From contig JAAEPZ010000253.1 of the NCBI GenBank assembly GCA_024231955.1, positions 496,001 to 560,000 of the forward strand: 64,000 nucleotides of DNA, given 5' to 3'. Below are positions 1 to 8,942 of this stretch, one piece after another (position 1 is the first letter of the stretch; each line of letters opens with the position of its first letter). The notes below the pieces were generated by a model. That model saw nothing but the letters and a program-made list of their open reading frames with translations, was not told the origin of the DNA and did not search any database. The translations under genes and the position numbers were made by a program. Origin of the DNA: a bacterium. GTDB lineage: Bacteria; Krumholzibacteriota; Krumholzibacteriia; JACNKJ01.

Positions 1-757
1 TCATGTAGTCCAGCCGGTCGGTATAGGGGAGGAAGTTGTGATACGTGCGGGTCTCGGCGATTTTCTCCATCGCGCGATGCAGATAACCCAGGTGCGGATC
101 GGCCTGAAGGACCGTCTCGCCATCCATCTCCAGAACCAGCCGCAACACACCGTGCGTCGCGGGGTGACAGGGTCCCATATTGAGGACCATGGAATCATTA
201 TGCTTCGGCTCGAAGTTCGTGGCGTTGTCCAGGACCGGAATCCGCGGTTCGTAGTGCTCCCGCGGCGCATCGCGCAGGCTCTCGGTATCGACCTTTTCAC
301 GAATCTTCAGAAGCGCATCAAGCAGCGCCTCGGGACGCGGGGGGCAACCGGGGATATAGATATCCACCGGCAGTATTTTCTCAAGCCCCTGCACAACTGA
401 GTAACTGTCGAACATGCCGCCGCTGCAAAGACAGGTGCCCATCGCAATAACCCACTTGGGCTCCAGCATCTGATCGTAAATGCGGCGTACGGCGGGAGCC
501 ATCTTATGGGTCAGAGTGCCGGCCACAATCATCACATCGCTCTGGCGTGGTGAGAACCGGAGTGCCTCCGCACCGAAACGAGCCTGATCGTAGCGGCTGG
601 CGACAGCGGCCATCATCTCGATTGCGCAACACGACAAACCCATCGGCATGGGCCATAGGGAGTTCTTGCGCGCCCAGTTTATGGCCTTATCCAGCGTTGT
701 GGTCATCACGTCGACATTGAAAGTCTGAGATCTGGAATCTTTTTGCGCAGGGATCAT
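1..757 (-). CDS. nuoBD: NADH-quinone oxidoreductase NuoB-NuoD fusion (3' part outside window)
   Basis: Reading the minus strand from the ATG at 757 gives 252 uninterrupted codons to the window edge. Residues 1 to about 165 are NuoB, the PSST subunit that holds cluster N2. The four ligand positions are Cys43-Cys44 (LSCCAIEMM), Cys109 ([10 protein letters not shown]) and Cys138 (GCPPRPE), with the same 65 and 29 residue spacing as E. coli NuoB. After a linker rich in Pro and charged residues, residue 190 onwards reads as the start of NuoD ([13 protein letters not shown], then [11 protein letters not shown] and TDRLDYM). NuoC, normally between B and D, is absent here. The NuoD motif usually reads GPQHPATHG, so Cys replaces Gln. 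It should be a peripheral-arm subunit of complex I passing electrons to quinone. The fusion is seen directly; loss of NuoC from the genome is not shown. Confidence 0.9.
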   Translation of the reverse strand, partial: MIPAQKDSRSQTFNVDVMTTTLDKAINWARKNSLWPMPMGLSCCAIEMMAAVASRYDQARFGAEALRFSPRQSDVMIVAGTLTHKMAPAVRRIYDQMLEPKWVIAMGTCLCSGGMFDSYSVVQGLEKILPVDIYIPGCPPRPEALLDALLKIREKVDTESLRDAPREHYEPRIPVLDNATNFEPKHNDSMVLNMGPCHPATHGVLRLVLEMDGETVLQADPHLGYLHRAMEKIAETRTYHNFLPYTDRLDYM

Positions 758-990
758 ACTGCTAACTTCCTGTTAAGTACTCAGCTCATTTGTGTTGAGT
801 GCAAGAGGATACGTCCGAAGGCAAGAGGTCGTCAATCAAACAGACGAGGTTACCGGCATTACAGTACCACTTTCCCCGTACTTGGACTGAAAAGGGGGCG
901 ACAGGGGATGTGTCCCCCCTCAGCACCACGCAAACCGAGTTTGTCCGCCTGCGTCGAGGTGCACCGGCCGCAAATCGGATCCGGGCAACC

Positions 991-1572
991 CTACTCCTTC
1001 AGCCAGGCCAGTTGCTCCCGAAGTTTCGCACGGCTCCGCTTCAGACGCGATTTCACGGCATCGAGGCTGAGATTGAACTCCGCGGCCAGCTCCTCAAGCG
1101 GCACCTCTTCGGCCTCATGTTTGAGCAACAGACTGCGGTTCGGCTCAGGCAGGCCACGGATGGCCTCCTCGATCCGTATCAATTCGGAGGAGAGAGACGA
1201 TACGGCGACCTCTTTCTCGGCCACAGGATCGACGATCTCCCTGGCCAGGTCCTCATCAAGCGACCTGTGCAGGGCTGAGGCGTTCTTGCGTCCACGCCGC
1301 ATGTGCGAGCAGGCGCTGACCACAAGCCGACGAAGCCAGGGTTCAATGGGGGCATCACCGCGATAGGAGTCTATATTCTCGATCAGGTTGATCATGGCAT
1401 CCTGCAGGGCATCCTCAGCCAGGGTGCCATCCTCACACCTGTAGGCGGCAAAACGCTGCAGACGCTGACCGAAGCAATGGATGATCTGCTCAAGCAGAGA
1501 TTCATCCATCTCGCCACGTTGCGCCATCGCCGCAAAATCCGGGCACTCCCGATCCTTATGCCTATCCTCCAT
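991..1572 (-). CDS. ECF-family RNA polymerase sigma factor
   Basis: This 193-residue protein has the two-domain layout of an extracytoplasmic-function sigma factor. Region 2 is at about residues 25-95 (LAEDALQDAMINLIENI, then a WLRRLV helix) and region 4 at about 135-190, with a helix-turn-helix (LEELAAEFNLSLDAVKSRLKR). It would direct core RNA polymerase to a set of stress or envelope promoters. No anti-sigma gene follows: the next gene downstream on this strand is the nuoBD fusion 233 bases away. The A/T-rich stretch at about 1610-1640 upstream probably holds its promoter (TAATAC at 1622-1627 on the minus strand could be a -10), but no good -35 is visible. Confidence in family is high; the signal it answers cannot be read from the sequence. 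Confidence 0.88.
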   Translation of the reverse strand: MEDRHKDRECPDFAAMAQRGEMDESLLEQIIHCFGQRLQRFAAYRCEDGTLAEDALQDAMINLIENIDSYRGDAPIEPWLRRLVVSACSHMRRGRKNASALHRSLDEDLAREIVDPVAEKEVAVSSLSSELIRIEEAIRGLPEPNRSLLLKHEAEEVPLEELAAEFNLSLDAVKSRLKRSRAKLREQLAWLKE

Positions 1573-1879
1573 GGGACATTCTCCTCCGTTACGAAACCGT
1601 CGAGTAAAAATAGGTGTTGTTGTATTAAAATGCTATAATTTTACATGATTAAAATACGGGCAATGCGAGCGACGGAATATCCCGTTTTCAGGCAATATAC
1701 CGTCATTCCTATTGGACCCGGCGACCGAGCATGTTATGATTACAACACTACTACGATGTCCTTTGGCGACATTCGATCGACATACGATCATCTACTTAGC
1801 ATTATTGGCAACCCGGCGATCCCTTTCCTCCGCTCATCAGCTACATATGCTTGTGTCCCCATGCCTGTGAGGTTCTCAC
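1573..1879. other. intergenic region between divergent genes, probable promoters
   Basis: This A/T-rich stretch separates the minus-strand sigma factor gene from the plus-strand SBBP gene. A TGCTATAAT at 1631-1639 fits an extended -10 on the plus strand, about 240 bases before the 1880 start. The short plus-strand reading frame from 1645 has no recognisable protein character. I see no RNA gene or repeat here. Confidence 0.4.
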
Positions 1880-4303
1880 ATGACACGATCACTCTGTACG
1901 CTATGCTTTCTGATACTGATGACGATGTTCACCAACCCCGGCCCACTGGCGGCTTTCACGCCAACCGAGATCATCCCCCCCAGGGCGGACAACCCGACGT
2001 TGCCCTTCATTGCCAATGAGGGGCAGTGGCGGAAATCGGTCAGTTTCCGGGCAATGACCCCGGAGGGGCCGCTGTTCGTCACCGAAAACGGTGATCTGGT
2101 ATACAGCCTCGCCGACGGCACCCTGCTTGAGCGCTTTGACGGCGGCAATGCCATCCGGCCCAGGGGCGGATCACCGGCGACGACCCGCGTGAACTGGATC
2201 AAGGGCGCCGACCCCTCAGCCTGGCGCTCCGAGATCGCCACCTTCAACCACGTGACACTGGGCGAAGTCTACGCGGGGATCGACGTCACGCTCGTCGCCC
2301 GGAGGAGCAATGTGGAGAAGCTCTTCACCGTGGCTGTCGGGGCCGATCCCGAGCGGATTCGCGTTGACCTGCCCACAGCCGACAAACTGGAGGTCACCGA
2401 AACGGGGCAACTGCTGGCCCTGACCGCGATGGGACCGGTCACCTTCACCACCCCCATCGCCTACCAGGAGCATGCGGGGGGGAGACGGCTGGTCCCGGTC
2501 GCCTATCGCATCGACGGGTTGAGCTACGGTTTCGATGTCGGCGAATACGATCGCGAGTTGCCGCTGGTGATCGATCCGCTGCTGGCTTCAACCTACGTGG
2601 GCGGCTCGTCCGACGACGATACCTACGAGCCCTCGGTTGCGGTGGATGCCGAGGGGAACGTCTACCTCAGCGGATTCACCGCCTCCTCCGATTTCCCCCG
2701 ACATGCGACCGGCTATGATCGCTTCAAGGCGGGCGCCACGGATCGTTTCGTCGCCAAATTCAGCCCCGATCTGCAGACGCTGCTCGCAGCCACCTTCATC
2801 GGCGGCAATGGTTACGAGTTCGGCATGGGGATCACTTTCGACGCAGACGGCAACGTCTACCTGGGCGGCTACACCAACTCCGGGGCCACCTTCCCCGCAG
2901 TGAGCGGAGGCTACATCAGTTCGAGTACGGGGGCTCTCGATGCCTTCGTCGTCAAGCTGGACAGCGACCTGACCACCCTGCTGGCGGCCACCCGTTTCGG
3001 CGGCACCAACGACGAGGGCTATCGCTGGCCCCGCATCGACCTGGCGGTCGGCGGCGACGGCGACCTCTACGTGACGGGGCTGACCAAGTCCACCGACTTC
3101 CCCATCGTCGACGGCTACGACACCAGCTACGCCGGCGGGGGAACGGCCCTGCAGGGCGGCGACGTCTTCATCGCCCGCTTCGATGCGGAGTTGACGACCC
3201 TCAAGGCCTCGACCTACCTGGGCGGCTCGGAGGACGAGTGGCGGGTCTCGCTGGTTCTGGACAACGAGGACAACGTCTTCGTCTGCGGCACCACTCTGGG
3301 TGCCGGCTTCCCGACGACACCGGGGTGCTTCGACCCCACCTGCAACCCGATCGGCCAGTTCGATGTCGACATGTTCATCTCCAGGTTCAACAGCGATCTG
3401 AACACGCTGGTCGCGTCCACCTTCTACGGCTCCGATTACAAGGAGAATCCCCTGGCGATGCGGATCGACGGCAACGGCGACATCTTCATCGGCGGCTATA
3501 CGACCTCGGGCGACTGTCCCGTCCCCCCCGATGGTCTCTTCACTACTTACGGCGGTGGCGAACGGGACGTCGTCATCGCGAAGTTCAGCCCCGACCTGAC
3601 CGAGCTGCTGGCCGGCACCTTCATCGGCGGGATGGGCAAGGATACGGCGGAGGACATCATCCTGGACGGCCAGGGGCATATCTATGTGGCCGGCGTGACG
3701 ACCTACCACTCGGTGCACTACCCCGTGAACGCCGACAACTGCTATGACGACACACCCAACGGCGGCGAGGACTGCTTCGTCTCGAAGTTGACCGTCGACC
3801 TCAGGAGCATGCCCGCCTCCACCCTGATCGGCGGCAGCGGCGATGACAAGGCTCAGGGGATCGCCTTGGGCGGCAACGGTGTTTACATTTGCGGGACAAC
3901 AACCTCAAGCAACTATCCGTTGGCGGGCGTCCCCTATCAAAACGGCTATGCAGGTGGGGGCAACGACTGCTTCATCAGCCGCTTCGACCTGGACCTGTCC
4001 TCCGATTCGACTCCGGTCGCGCCGGAGCAGCCGCAGCCGCAGGGGCTCCGTTTCGAAGGGAACTATCCCAATCCGTTCAATCCGCAGACCAGGATCCGCT
4101 ATAGCCTGGACGCAGCCTCCGAGGTCAGGATCGACATCTTCAACACCCGAGGGCAGTTGATCGCCACGCTGGAGGAGGGGTTCAAGCCCGGTGGCGCTCA
4201 TGAGGCGCGGTGGCGTGCCGACGGCCTGCCGTCCGGCTCCTACAACCTCCGCATCTGCGCCGGTGATCGCTATTGCGCGGGACGTGTCATCATGCTGAAG
4301 TGA
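1880..4303 (+). CDS. secreted SBBP-repeat beta-propeller protein with C-terminal sorting domain
   Basis: An 807-residue exported protein. Residues 1 to about 25 form a signal peptide. About 35-230 match the N-terminal domain common in SBBP-repeat proteins (NEGQW near residue 50, then alternating beta strands). From about 233 to 700 there are some eight blades of about 55 residues built on the theme ASTYVGGSSDD, a GNVYLSG strand and a DxFVAKFSPDL strand, typical of SBBP beta-propeller repeats. The last 80 residues (NYPNPFNPQTRIRY, ending GRVIMLK) form a FlgD-like Ig fold of the kind used as a C-terminal sorting or anchoring signal in FCB bacteria. A surface or extracellular binding role is likely; the ligand is unknown. 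The gene stands alone and ends in a strong hairpin. Confidence 0.85.
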   Translation: MTRSLCTLCFLILMTMFTNPGPLAAFTPTEIIPPRADNPTLPFIANEGQWRKSVSFRAMTPEGPLFVTENGDLVYSLADGTLLERFDGGNAIRPRGGSPATTRVNWIKGADPSAWRSEIATFNHVTLGEVYAGIDVTLVARRSNVEKLFTVAVGADPERIRVDLPTADKLEVTETGQLLALTAMGPVTFTTPIAYQEHAGGRRLVPVAYRIDGLSYGFDVGEYDRELPLVIDPLLASTYVGGSSDDDTYEPSVAVDAEGNVYLSGFTASSDFPRHATGYDRFKAGATDRFVAKFSPDLQTLLAATFIGGNGYEFGMGITFDADGNVYLGGYTNSGATFPAVSGGYISSSTGALDAFVVKLDSDLTTLLAATRFGGTNDEGYRWPRIDLAVGGDGDLYVTGLTKSTDFPIVDGYDTSYAGGGTALQGGDVFIARFDAELTTLKASTYLGGSEDEWRVSLVLDNEDNVFVCGTTLGAGFPTTPGCFDPTCNPIGQFDVDMFISRFNSDLNTLVASTFYGSDYKENPLAMRIDGNGDIFIGGYTTSGDCPVPPDGLFTTYGGGERDVVIAKFSPDLTELLAGTFIGGMGKDTAEDIILDGQGHIYVAGVTTYHSVHYPVNADNCYDDTPNGGEDCFVSKLTVDLRSMPASTLIGGSGDDKAQGIALGGNGVYICGTTTSSNYPLAGVPYQNGYAGGGNDCFISRFDLDLSSDSTPVAPEQPQPQGLRFEGNYPNPFNPQTRIRYSLDAASEVRIDIFNTRGQLIATLEEGFKPGGAHEARWRADGLPSGSYNLRICAGDRYCAGRVIMLK

Positions 4304-4331
4304 GCGTGGCGCCCTGCCAGGAAACTGCATT

Positions 4332-4373
4332 AAAAAGCGAATCGGGGTTGCCCGCAGGCGACCCCGATTCTTT
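4332..4373. terminator. bidirectional intrinsic terminator
   Basis: Arms 4339-4348 (GAATCGGGGT) and 4361-4370 (ACCCCGATTC) pair perfectly and extend inward by three G-C pairs (4350-4352 with 4357-4359). The flanks are TAAAAAG on the left and TTTC on the right, so it can work for both the plus-strand SBBP gene and the minus-strand DUF4340 gene that converge here. Confidence 0.85.
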
Positions 4374-4408
4374 CATGATCTGACGATATCCCCCTCAGGG
4401 ATACGGCT

Positions 4409-5761
4409 CTACTCCTCCGGACGAGGCTCCTGCTCGGAGGCCGGACGCGGCCAAATGAACTCCAGATTCTCCGCAGGCAGACTGTAGACGGTGGGATAGT
4501 CGAGACGGCGGAAGTAGCGGCGCCCCTCGACAACGGCCCCCAATTCAATCCGGAGCTCCTCCCTGTTCCCCTTGAAGGTGAGAACGAAACCGCTCTCCGG
4601 CTCGTTCAGGCCCCATAGCGCCAACTGATCCTCACGCGGCAAAAGGGCGGCCACCCGCTCAGTGGGCAACCTGGACAGTTTCATCACCAGAGTGGTCAGA
4701 GCCTGACCCGCCATCAACCGCCCCTGCTCATCGTGCCAGGCCCAGCTCACGCTCATATCGCGAATCAGCTGTCGTCCCTGAAGGTCCTCTATCCGCACAA
4801 CCTCATTGGGATGGAATTCACTGAGAACCACCGACATGTAGCTGGAGAATGATTCCTGGAGGATCTCACTCAGAAAAGGCTTGATTATGAAGACCTGATC
4901 ACGGTCGCGATAGCGGGCATGACGGAGATTGTGCTGTGAGTACCCCACCTCGAATATCCGCAGACGCTCCTCCCCCTTCACCTTGATCTCCAACGTGGCG
5001 ACGGGATTGCCGAAGCCGTAGGCGGTGTCATCGACATCTGGATTCTTGATGAATTCGATGATATTGGGGGCCCATAATTCCTGAACCAACCTGCTGACAC
5101 TCGCTTGATCGGCAAGATAGGGTTCGGGACGGAGAATCTCCCATCCGAAGGGGATGCGGGAGAATTTGAAATTGCCGCGGGCATTCTCAACGGTGATGAA
5201 TTCCACTTCAGACACAGGCAGATCGCCCAGGGGACGTTTATCGAGCAGGTTATAGTAACCCTGCATGACATTCGTGCGCAGCAGACTGGAGACGAGGGCC
5301 AGCGAATCGCGCCAACTCGTGGCGACCCACAGCTGTTTCTCGACCTCGTTTATATCGCCAATCAGCAGGGTATCCACCCGACCTCCCCGATGTAATCGCA
5401 ACTCCATGGAGGGGGTCTCGAGGCCCGTATCCTCGTCGTCGCCCGGAGAGGCGGGCGGCAACCAGCGGGTGACATCCTGACTGTCGATCGTCGCCAGCAT
5501 CCGGGATACCGTCCCCTCATCGAGCATATCCTTGACGGGTGCGGTCATGCACCAGGTCTCATCCACTTTGGACAGTTCGAAGCTGTAGTCTGGATAGTGG
5601 ATCTCCAGCCGATCGACCTCCGAGATTGGCCAGGGGTAAAGGCGGCCGTCGAGCAGACGCTGCGTTTCGGTCCTCCCCTTTTCGGCAATCTCGAAGTACC
5701 ACAATGTCCCCAACACGGCACACGTCACGGCGATCAGCAAGCCGGTTCTGATCCACCTCAT
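4409..5761 (-). CDS. DUF4340 protein of a Gld-type ABC system
   Basis: This 450-residue protein starts with a single N-terminal membrane anchor (residues 1-25, MRWIRTGLLIAVTCAVLG) followed by a periplasmic beta-rich region. The pattern IHYPDYSFELSKVDETW, repeated in looser form further on, is characteristic of DUF4340. The start at 5761 is preferred over an upstream in-frame ATG at 5815 because it gives a 4-base ATGA overlap with the preceding gene, the same arrangement seen at the other junctions of this operon. DUF4340 proteins are commonly encoded beside GldG-like proteins and ABC-2 exporters, and the context here is the same. The molecular role is unknown; it is probably an extracytoplasmic accessory of the exporter. 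Confidence 0.82.
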   Translation of the reverse strand: MRWIRTGLLIAVTCAVLGTLWYFEIAEKGRTETQRLLDGRLYPWPISEVDRLEIHYPDYSFELSKVDETWCMTAPVKDMLDEGTVSRMLATIDSQDVTRWLPPASPGDDEDTGLETPSMELRLHRGGRVDTLLIGDINEVEKQLWVATSWRDSLALVSSLLRTNVMQGYYNLLDKRPLGDLPVSEVEFITVENARGNFKFSRIPFGWEILRPEPYLADQASVSRLVQELWAPNIIEFIKNPDVDDTAYGFGNPVATLEIKVKGEERLRIFEVGYSQHNLRHARYRDRDQVFIIKPFLSEILQESFSSYMSVVLSEFHPNEVVRIEDLQGRQLIRDMSVSWAWHDEQGRLMAGQALTTLVMKLSRLPTERVAALLPREDQLALWGLNEPESGFVLTFKGNREELRIELGAVVEGRRYFRRLDYPTVYSLPAENLEFIWPRPASEQEPRPEE

Positions 5762-7167
5762 CCGGTCCCTCCCGTACTGTTTCTGCGGCGATTCAGCCAG
5801 AGACCCAATGGCCACAGGAATGTGAGTAACGGCATTAAAGCCAGACTGAAAAGGAGATACAGCCTGCGTCCCGTCCTGGTGATTTCGAGCAGCTCATTGC
5901 GGCCAGTCCAGACGGAGGGGGGGACCCGGCGTCCGTCCCGGATCAACCAGGCAATCGCATCCACGGCAAAGTCGGCGTTGCCCTCCCAGTCGATATTGGC
6001 GTTGGTTGCGAAGTTGCTGTCCCCGATCACCAGAAGCGGTCCCCCCGTCGCGGAATCATCGGTCGACAGTACCGCCAGCGCATGGGGTCCGGGGACATCC
6101 TGCCCCTGATCGAAGCTCACTTGCCCGCTCAGCCCCCCCATCTCCACGAAACTCTTGTCGGAACTGAACGCAAGCGGCTCGGGTATGGGCTCCCCCTCAC
6201 CCGTATACCTCAGACTGCGCACCATCGGCAGGCAGATCTGATCAGATCGACGGAGCCAGGCTTCACATACCTCGTGACGGCCAAAACCAGCCACCACCGG
6301 TATCTCGAGACTGATGCCGTGATTGCGGTTTGCCTCCCCCAGCTCCACGACGAAACCGCGAGTCAAACCGATATGCCTGGAGGTGAGTAGCGGCTCCAGG
6401 CCGGCGGCCAGGGAACTGTCCCCCATCTCGACAGCGGGATCGAGCAGCAGCAGAACCGGACCTCCGTCAGCCAGAAAATCCGTAATGCCGTCCACCAGAA
6501 TGTCGGGCAGGGTCATGTGTGGGCCTGGAATGATCAACAGATCGGTGTCTGACGGAACGGATGCCATTGGGGATTTGAGTGGCGCCCAGATCTGTGTGTT
6601 GTAGTGATTCATGTCCAGGATCTGCTTCAGGGACGAAAAGCCCTGCATAGCGTGCCAGGGGCGGAAGCCCGGCCCCTGCATGACGCGGATCGTAGCTTTG
6701 CGATCGAGGATGATCTCGTGAATCGCCCCCGCCAGCTCCTCCTGGTCCAGCAGATAACTGCCATCGGGAGCATGCCCGGCCAGGTATTGCTGCCGTTTGT
6801 CCCCGTAACGGAGCACGACCACACCCGGTTCACTGACCCCGTCCGCCAGCGCCGCACGCGGATAACGTCCCGGATCCACAAGCTCCCAGGCGACACCTCC
6901 GTGTCCGGCTTTGAATGCCTCCAGCAATGTATTCACCCGCTCCAGCTCCGGTTCACGGTCGGGGAAGTAGAGAGTGATCTGAAGGGGTTTTTCCAGAGCA
7001 TCCAGGATCAGTCCGGTCTGCTCCGAGAGTGAGTTGATCCGACCGTGACTGAAATCCCCCCGCAGCGAGTAACGTCCCGTCATGAACACGAGCATGCTGC
7101 CGAGCAATACCCAGACGAGGGCGCGCAACCAGATTTGCAGACGGTTATTGGAGATCCGTTTCATCAA
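5758..7167 (-). CDS. GldG-family ABC transporter auxiliary protein
   Basis: A 469-residue protein with one N-terminal membrane helix (about 10-32), a large periplasmic domain and a C-terminal helix near 440-462 followed by an Arg-rich tail. The N-terminal region after the first helix (SLSEQTGLILDALEKPLQITLYFPDREPE) and the later LLIIPGP and LLLLDP segments match the GldG/IFT52-like module of ABC-2 auxiliary proteins. It overlaps the permease gene upstream and the DUF4340 gene downstream by 4 bases each, so translation is probably coupled. In Flavobacterium the GldA-GldF-GldG transporter is needed for gliding. Here it is better described as a Gld-type exporter of unknown substrate, since nothing in the window shows gliding genes. 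Confidence 0.85.
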   Translation of the reverse strand: MMKRISNNRLQIWLRALVWVLLGSMLVFMTGRYSLRGDFSHGRINSLSEQTGLILDALEKPLQITLYFPDREPELERVNTLLEAFKAGHGGVAWELVDPGRYPRAALADGVSEPGVVVLRYGDKRQQYLAGHAPDGSYLLDQEELAGAIHEIILDRKATIRVMQGPGFRPWHAMQGFSSLKQILDMNHYNTQIWAPLKSPMASVPSDTDLLIIPGPHMTLPDILVDGITDFLADGGPVLLLLDPAVEMGDSSLAAGLEPLLTSRHIGLTRGFVVELGEANRNHGISLEIPVVAGFGRHEVCEAWLRRSDQICLPMVRSLRYTGEGEPIPEPLAFSSDKSFVEMGGLSGQVSFDQGQDVPGPHALAVLSTDDSATGGPLLVIGDSNFATNANIDWEGNADFAVDAIAWLIRDGRRVPPSVWTGRNELLEITRTGRRLYLLFSLALMPLLTFLWPLGLWLNRRRNSTGGTG

Positions 7168-7952
7168 CCGCCCCCCCCACGCAGCGAAACCAGAGAGCGG
7201 CGCGTCAGATCCAGACCCAGCACGGTGACGACCAGGAAATAGGTGATGTCGCCGGTATCGATCAGCCCGCGGAGGAACGGATCGAGGTGCCTCATCGCGG
7301 AGAGGGCGTTAAGGAAGCCGCCCGGGAAGCCGCGGGCGCCGGGCGTGGCGAAACCGCTCACGATCCAGAGCAGGAGCATCAGTGCAAAGCCGGCGGCGGC
7401 GGCGATGATCGAGCTGTGTGTCAGGCTGCCGAGGAACAGAATCAGGGCGAGAAATGCACCACTCGTCAACAGAATCCCCAATAAAGAGATCAGGATTGTG
7501 GGCCAGTGGAGGGGACCGTAAAGTCCCAGGAACAACGGACTCAGGGCAGCCGCAACCAACAGGCAAAGAACATAGAACTGGGCGGCGCACCATTTGCCAA
7601 CGACCAGGAGTCCCTCGTTGACCGGGCTGGTCATCAACAGCTCCAGAGTTCCGGTACGGCGCTCCTCCGCCAGGAGATTCATGCCGATCAGGGGGAGGAA
7701 TCCCAGGATCAACAGAGAGATCCCCTCCAGGGATTGCCGGATCAGAACCTCGTTGAAATCGAGAAACACGGGTTCAACGCCCTGCATACGGTAACTCAGG
7801 GCCAGTTGGATATTGAAACGCTGATACTCCATCAGGTTGAACCAGCAAAGCGCGCCGTTGAGCAGCAGAAAAAACCCTCCGACCACACCCGCCAGCGGTG
7901 ACAGGAAAAGCGCGCGTGTCTCACGACGGAAGATGGTCAGAAACACGTTCAT
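7164..7952 (-). CDS. ABC-2 type permease (GldF-like)
   Basis: A 262-residue integral membrane protein with six predicted hydrophobic segments. It opens with TIFRRETRALFLSPLAGVVG, a typical ABC-2 permease N-terminus, and contains LLAEERRTGTLELLMTSPV, the conserved cytoplasmic motif of this family (E-RR-GT-ELL-TSPV). It is the membrane channel that pairs with the ATPase encoded just upstream; the 4-base overlaps at both ends indicate one polycistronic message. Confidence 0.9.
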   Translation of the reverse strand: MNVFLTIFRRETRALFLSPLAGVVGGFFLLLNGALCWFNLMEYQRFNIQLALSYRMQGVEPVFLDFNEVLIRQSLEGISLLILGFLPLIGMNLLAEERRTGTLELLMTSPVNEGLLVVGKWCAAQFYVLCLLVAAALSPLFLGLYGPLHWPTILISLLGILLTSGAFLALILFLGSLTHSSIIAAAAGFALMLLLWIVSGFATPGARGFPGGFLNALSAMRHLDPFLRGLIDTGDITYFLVVTVLGLDLTRRSLVSLRGGGG

Positions 7953-8884
7953 ACCCGCTCCTCCCCACGGATGACCTCGAGGAATACATCCTCCAGCCCC
8001 GTTCGCTGTTCGCGCAATTCATAGAGACTGCCGCCTTGCTCCTGGATCCAGGCTGCAAGTTGCGCCGGACTCTCTGGATTGTCATCCATGGTGATCTGCC
8101 AGCAGACGGGGGATTCGTCGATGCGCCTGGCGGAGCGCACGCTCGTCAGTTCACTCCAGGCGGGCTCGCTTCCGTCGGGAAGAGACACCCGCACCCCGTA
8201 GAGAGCTGAGCCCTGCTGATGCCGACGACTCAATTCGGCCAGGTCCCCCTCCAGAACGCAGCGCCCCCGATTGAGGATCATGACCCTGTCGCAGGTGCTC
8301 TCGACCTCGGACAATACATGGGTGCACAGCACGACGGTTTTGCGCCCGCTGAAACTCCGGATCAGCTCTCTGAGATCCTTGACGTTAACGGGATCTAGGC
8401 CGGAGGTGGGTTCGTCGAGAAAGATGATATCGGGATCGTGCAATAGCGCCTGGGCCAGACCCAGTCGTTGCCGGAACCCCTTGGAGAGCTCACGTACGGC
8501 CCGCTGCTCCATGCCTGTCAAACCACACTCGGCAACGACCCTGGCGCAAGCGGTTCGGAGCACTTGACCATGCAGGCCGTACAGGCCGCCCTGAAATTCT
8601 AGGTTGTGTCGCACGCTGAGGTCAGGATAGTTGGGATTGTGCTCCGGCAGATAGCCGGTGCGTCGCCTCAGCTCACGACCGTGGGCAAACAGATCGCGTC
8701 CGGATAGTTCAACCGTGCCCCCGTCTGGAGGCATGAAACCGGTCAGGATACGCAGAATGGTGGTCTTGCCGGCTCCGTTGGGACCAAGCAGTCCCAGTAT
8801 TTGCCCATGGCCGATCTCGAAGTCGAGATTGTCCAGGGCCAGAGTAGCGCCATAGCTCTTATGTAGGTTGCTGACTTTAATCAC
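7949..8884 (-). CDS. ABC transporter ATP-binding protein (GldA-like)
   Basis: A 311-residue nucleotide-binding subunit. Walker A is GPNGAGKTT (about residues 35-43), the signature is LSKGFRQRLGLAQALLHDP, Walker B is IIFLDEPTSGLDP, and the switch His follows in VVLCTHVLSE. The C-terminal 80 residues form the extra domain usual in GldA/CcmA-type ATPases of ABC-2 exporters. It is the first gene of the ATPase-permease-GldG-DUF4340 block and lies 58 bases after nagZ, so it may belong to the same transcript as the upstream sigma-nagZ genes. Confidence 0.93.
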   Translation of the reverse strand: MIKVSNLHKSYGATLALDNLDFEIGHGQILGLLGPNGAGKTTILRILTGFMPPDGGTVELSGRDLFAHGRELRRRTGYLPEHNPNYPDLSVRHNLEFQGGLYGLHGQVLRTACARVVAECGLTGMEQRAVRELSKGFRQRLGLAQALLHDPDIIFLDEPTSGLDPVNVKDLRELIRSFSGRKTVVLCTHVLSEVESTCDRVMILNRGRCVLEGDLAELSRRHQQGSALYGVRVSLPDGSEPAWSELTSVRSARRIDESPVCWQITMDDNPESPAQLAAWIQEQGGSLYELREQRTGLEDVFLEVIRGEERV

Positions 8885-8942
8885 TCTAGCGAATTAACCC
8901 TTTATTGACGTTATGTCAACAACAGAGCCAGTGAGCGCAGCT

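Noticed and set aside
743..1366. Long plus-strand frames opposite the sigma factor gene
   Set aside because: They are rich in Ser/Arg with no motif, lie antisense to a clear sigma factor, and have no ribosome-binding site.
2588..3718. 376-codon minus-strand frame inside the SBBP gene
   Set aside because: It is an antisense shadow: low-complexity Gly/Asp/Val composition caused by the codon bias of the opposite gene.
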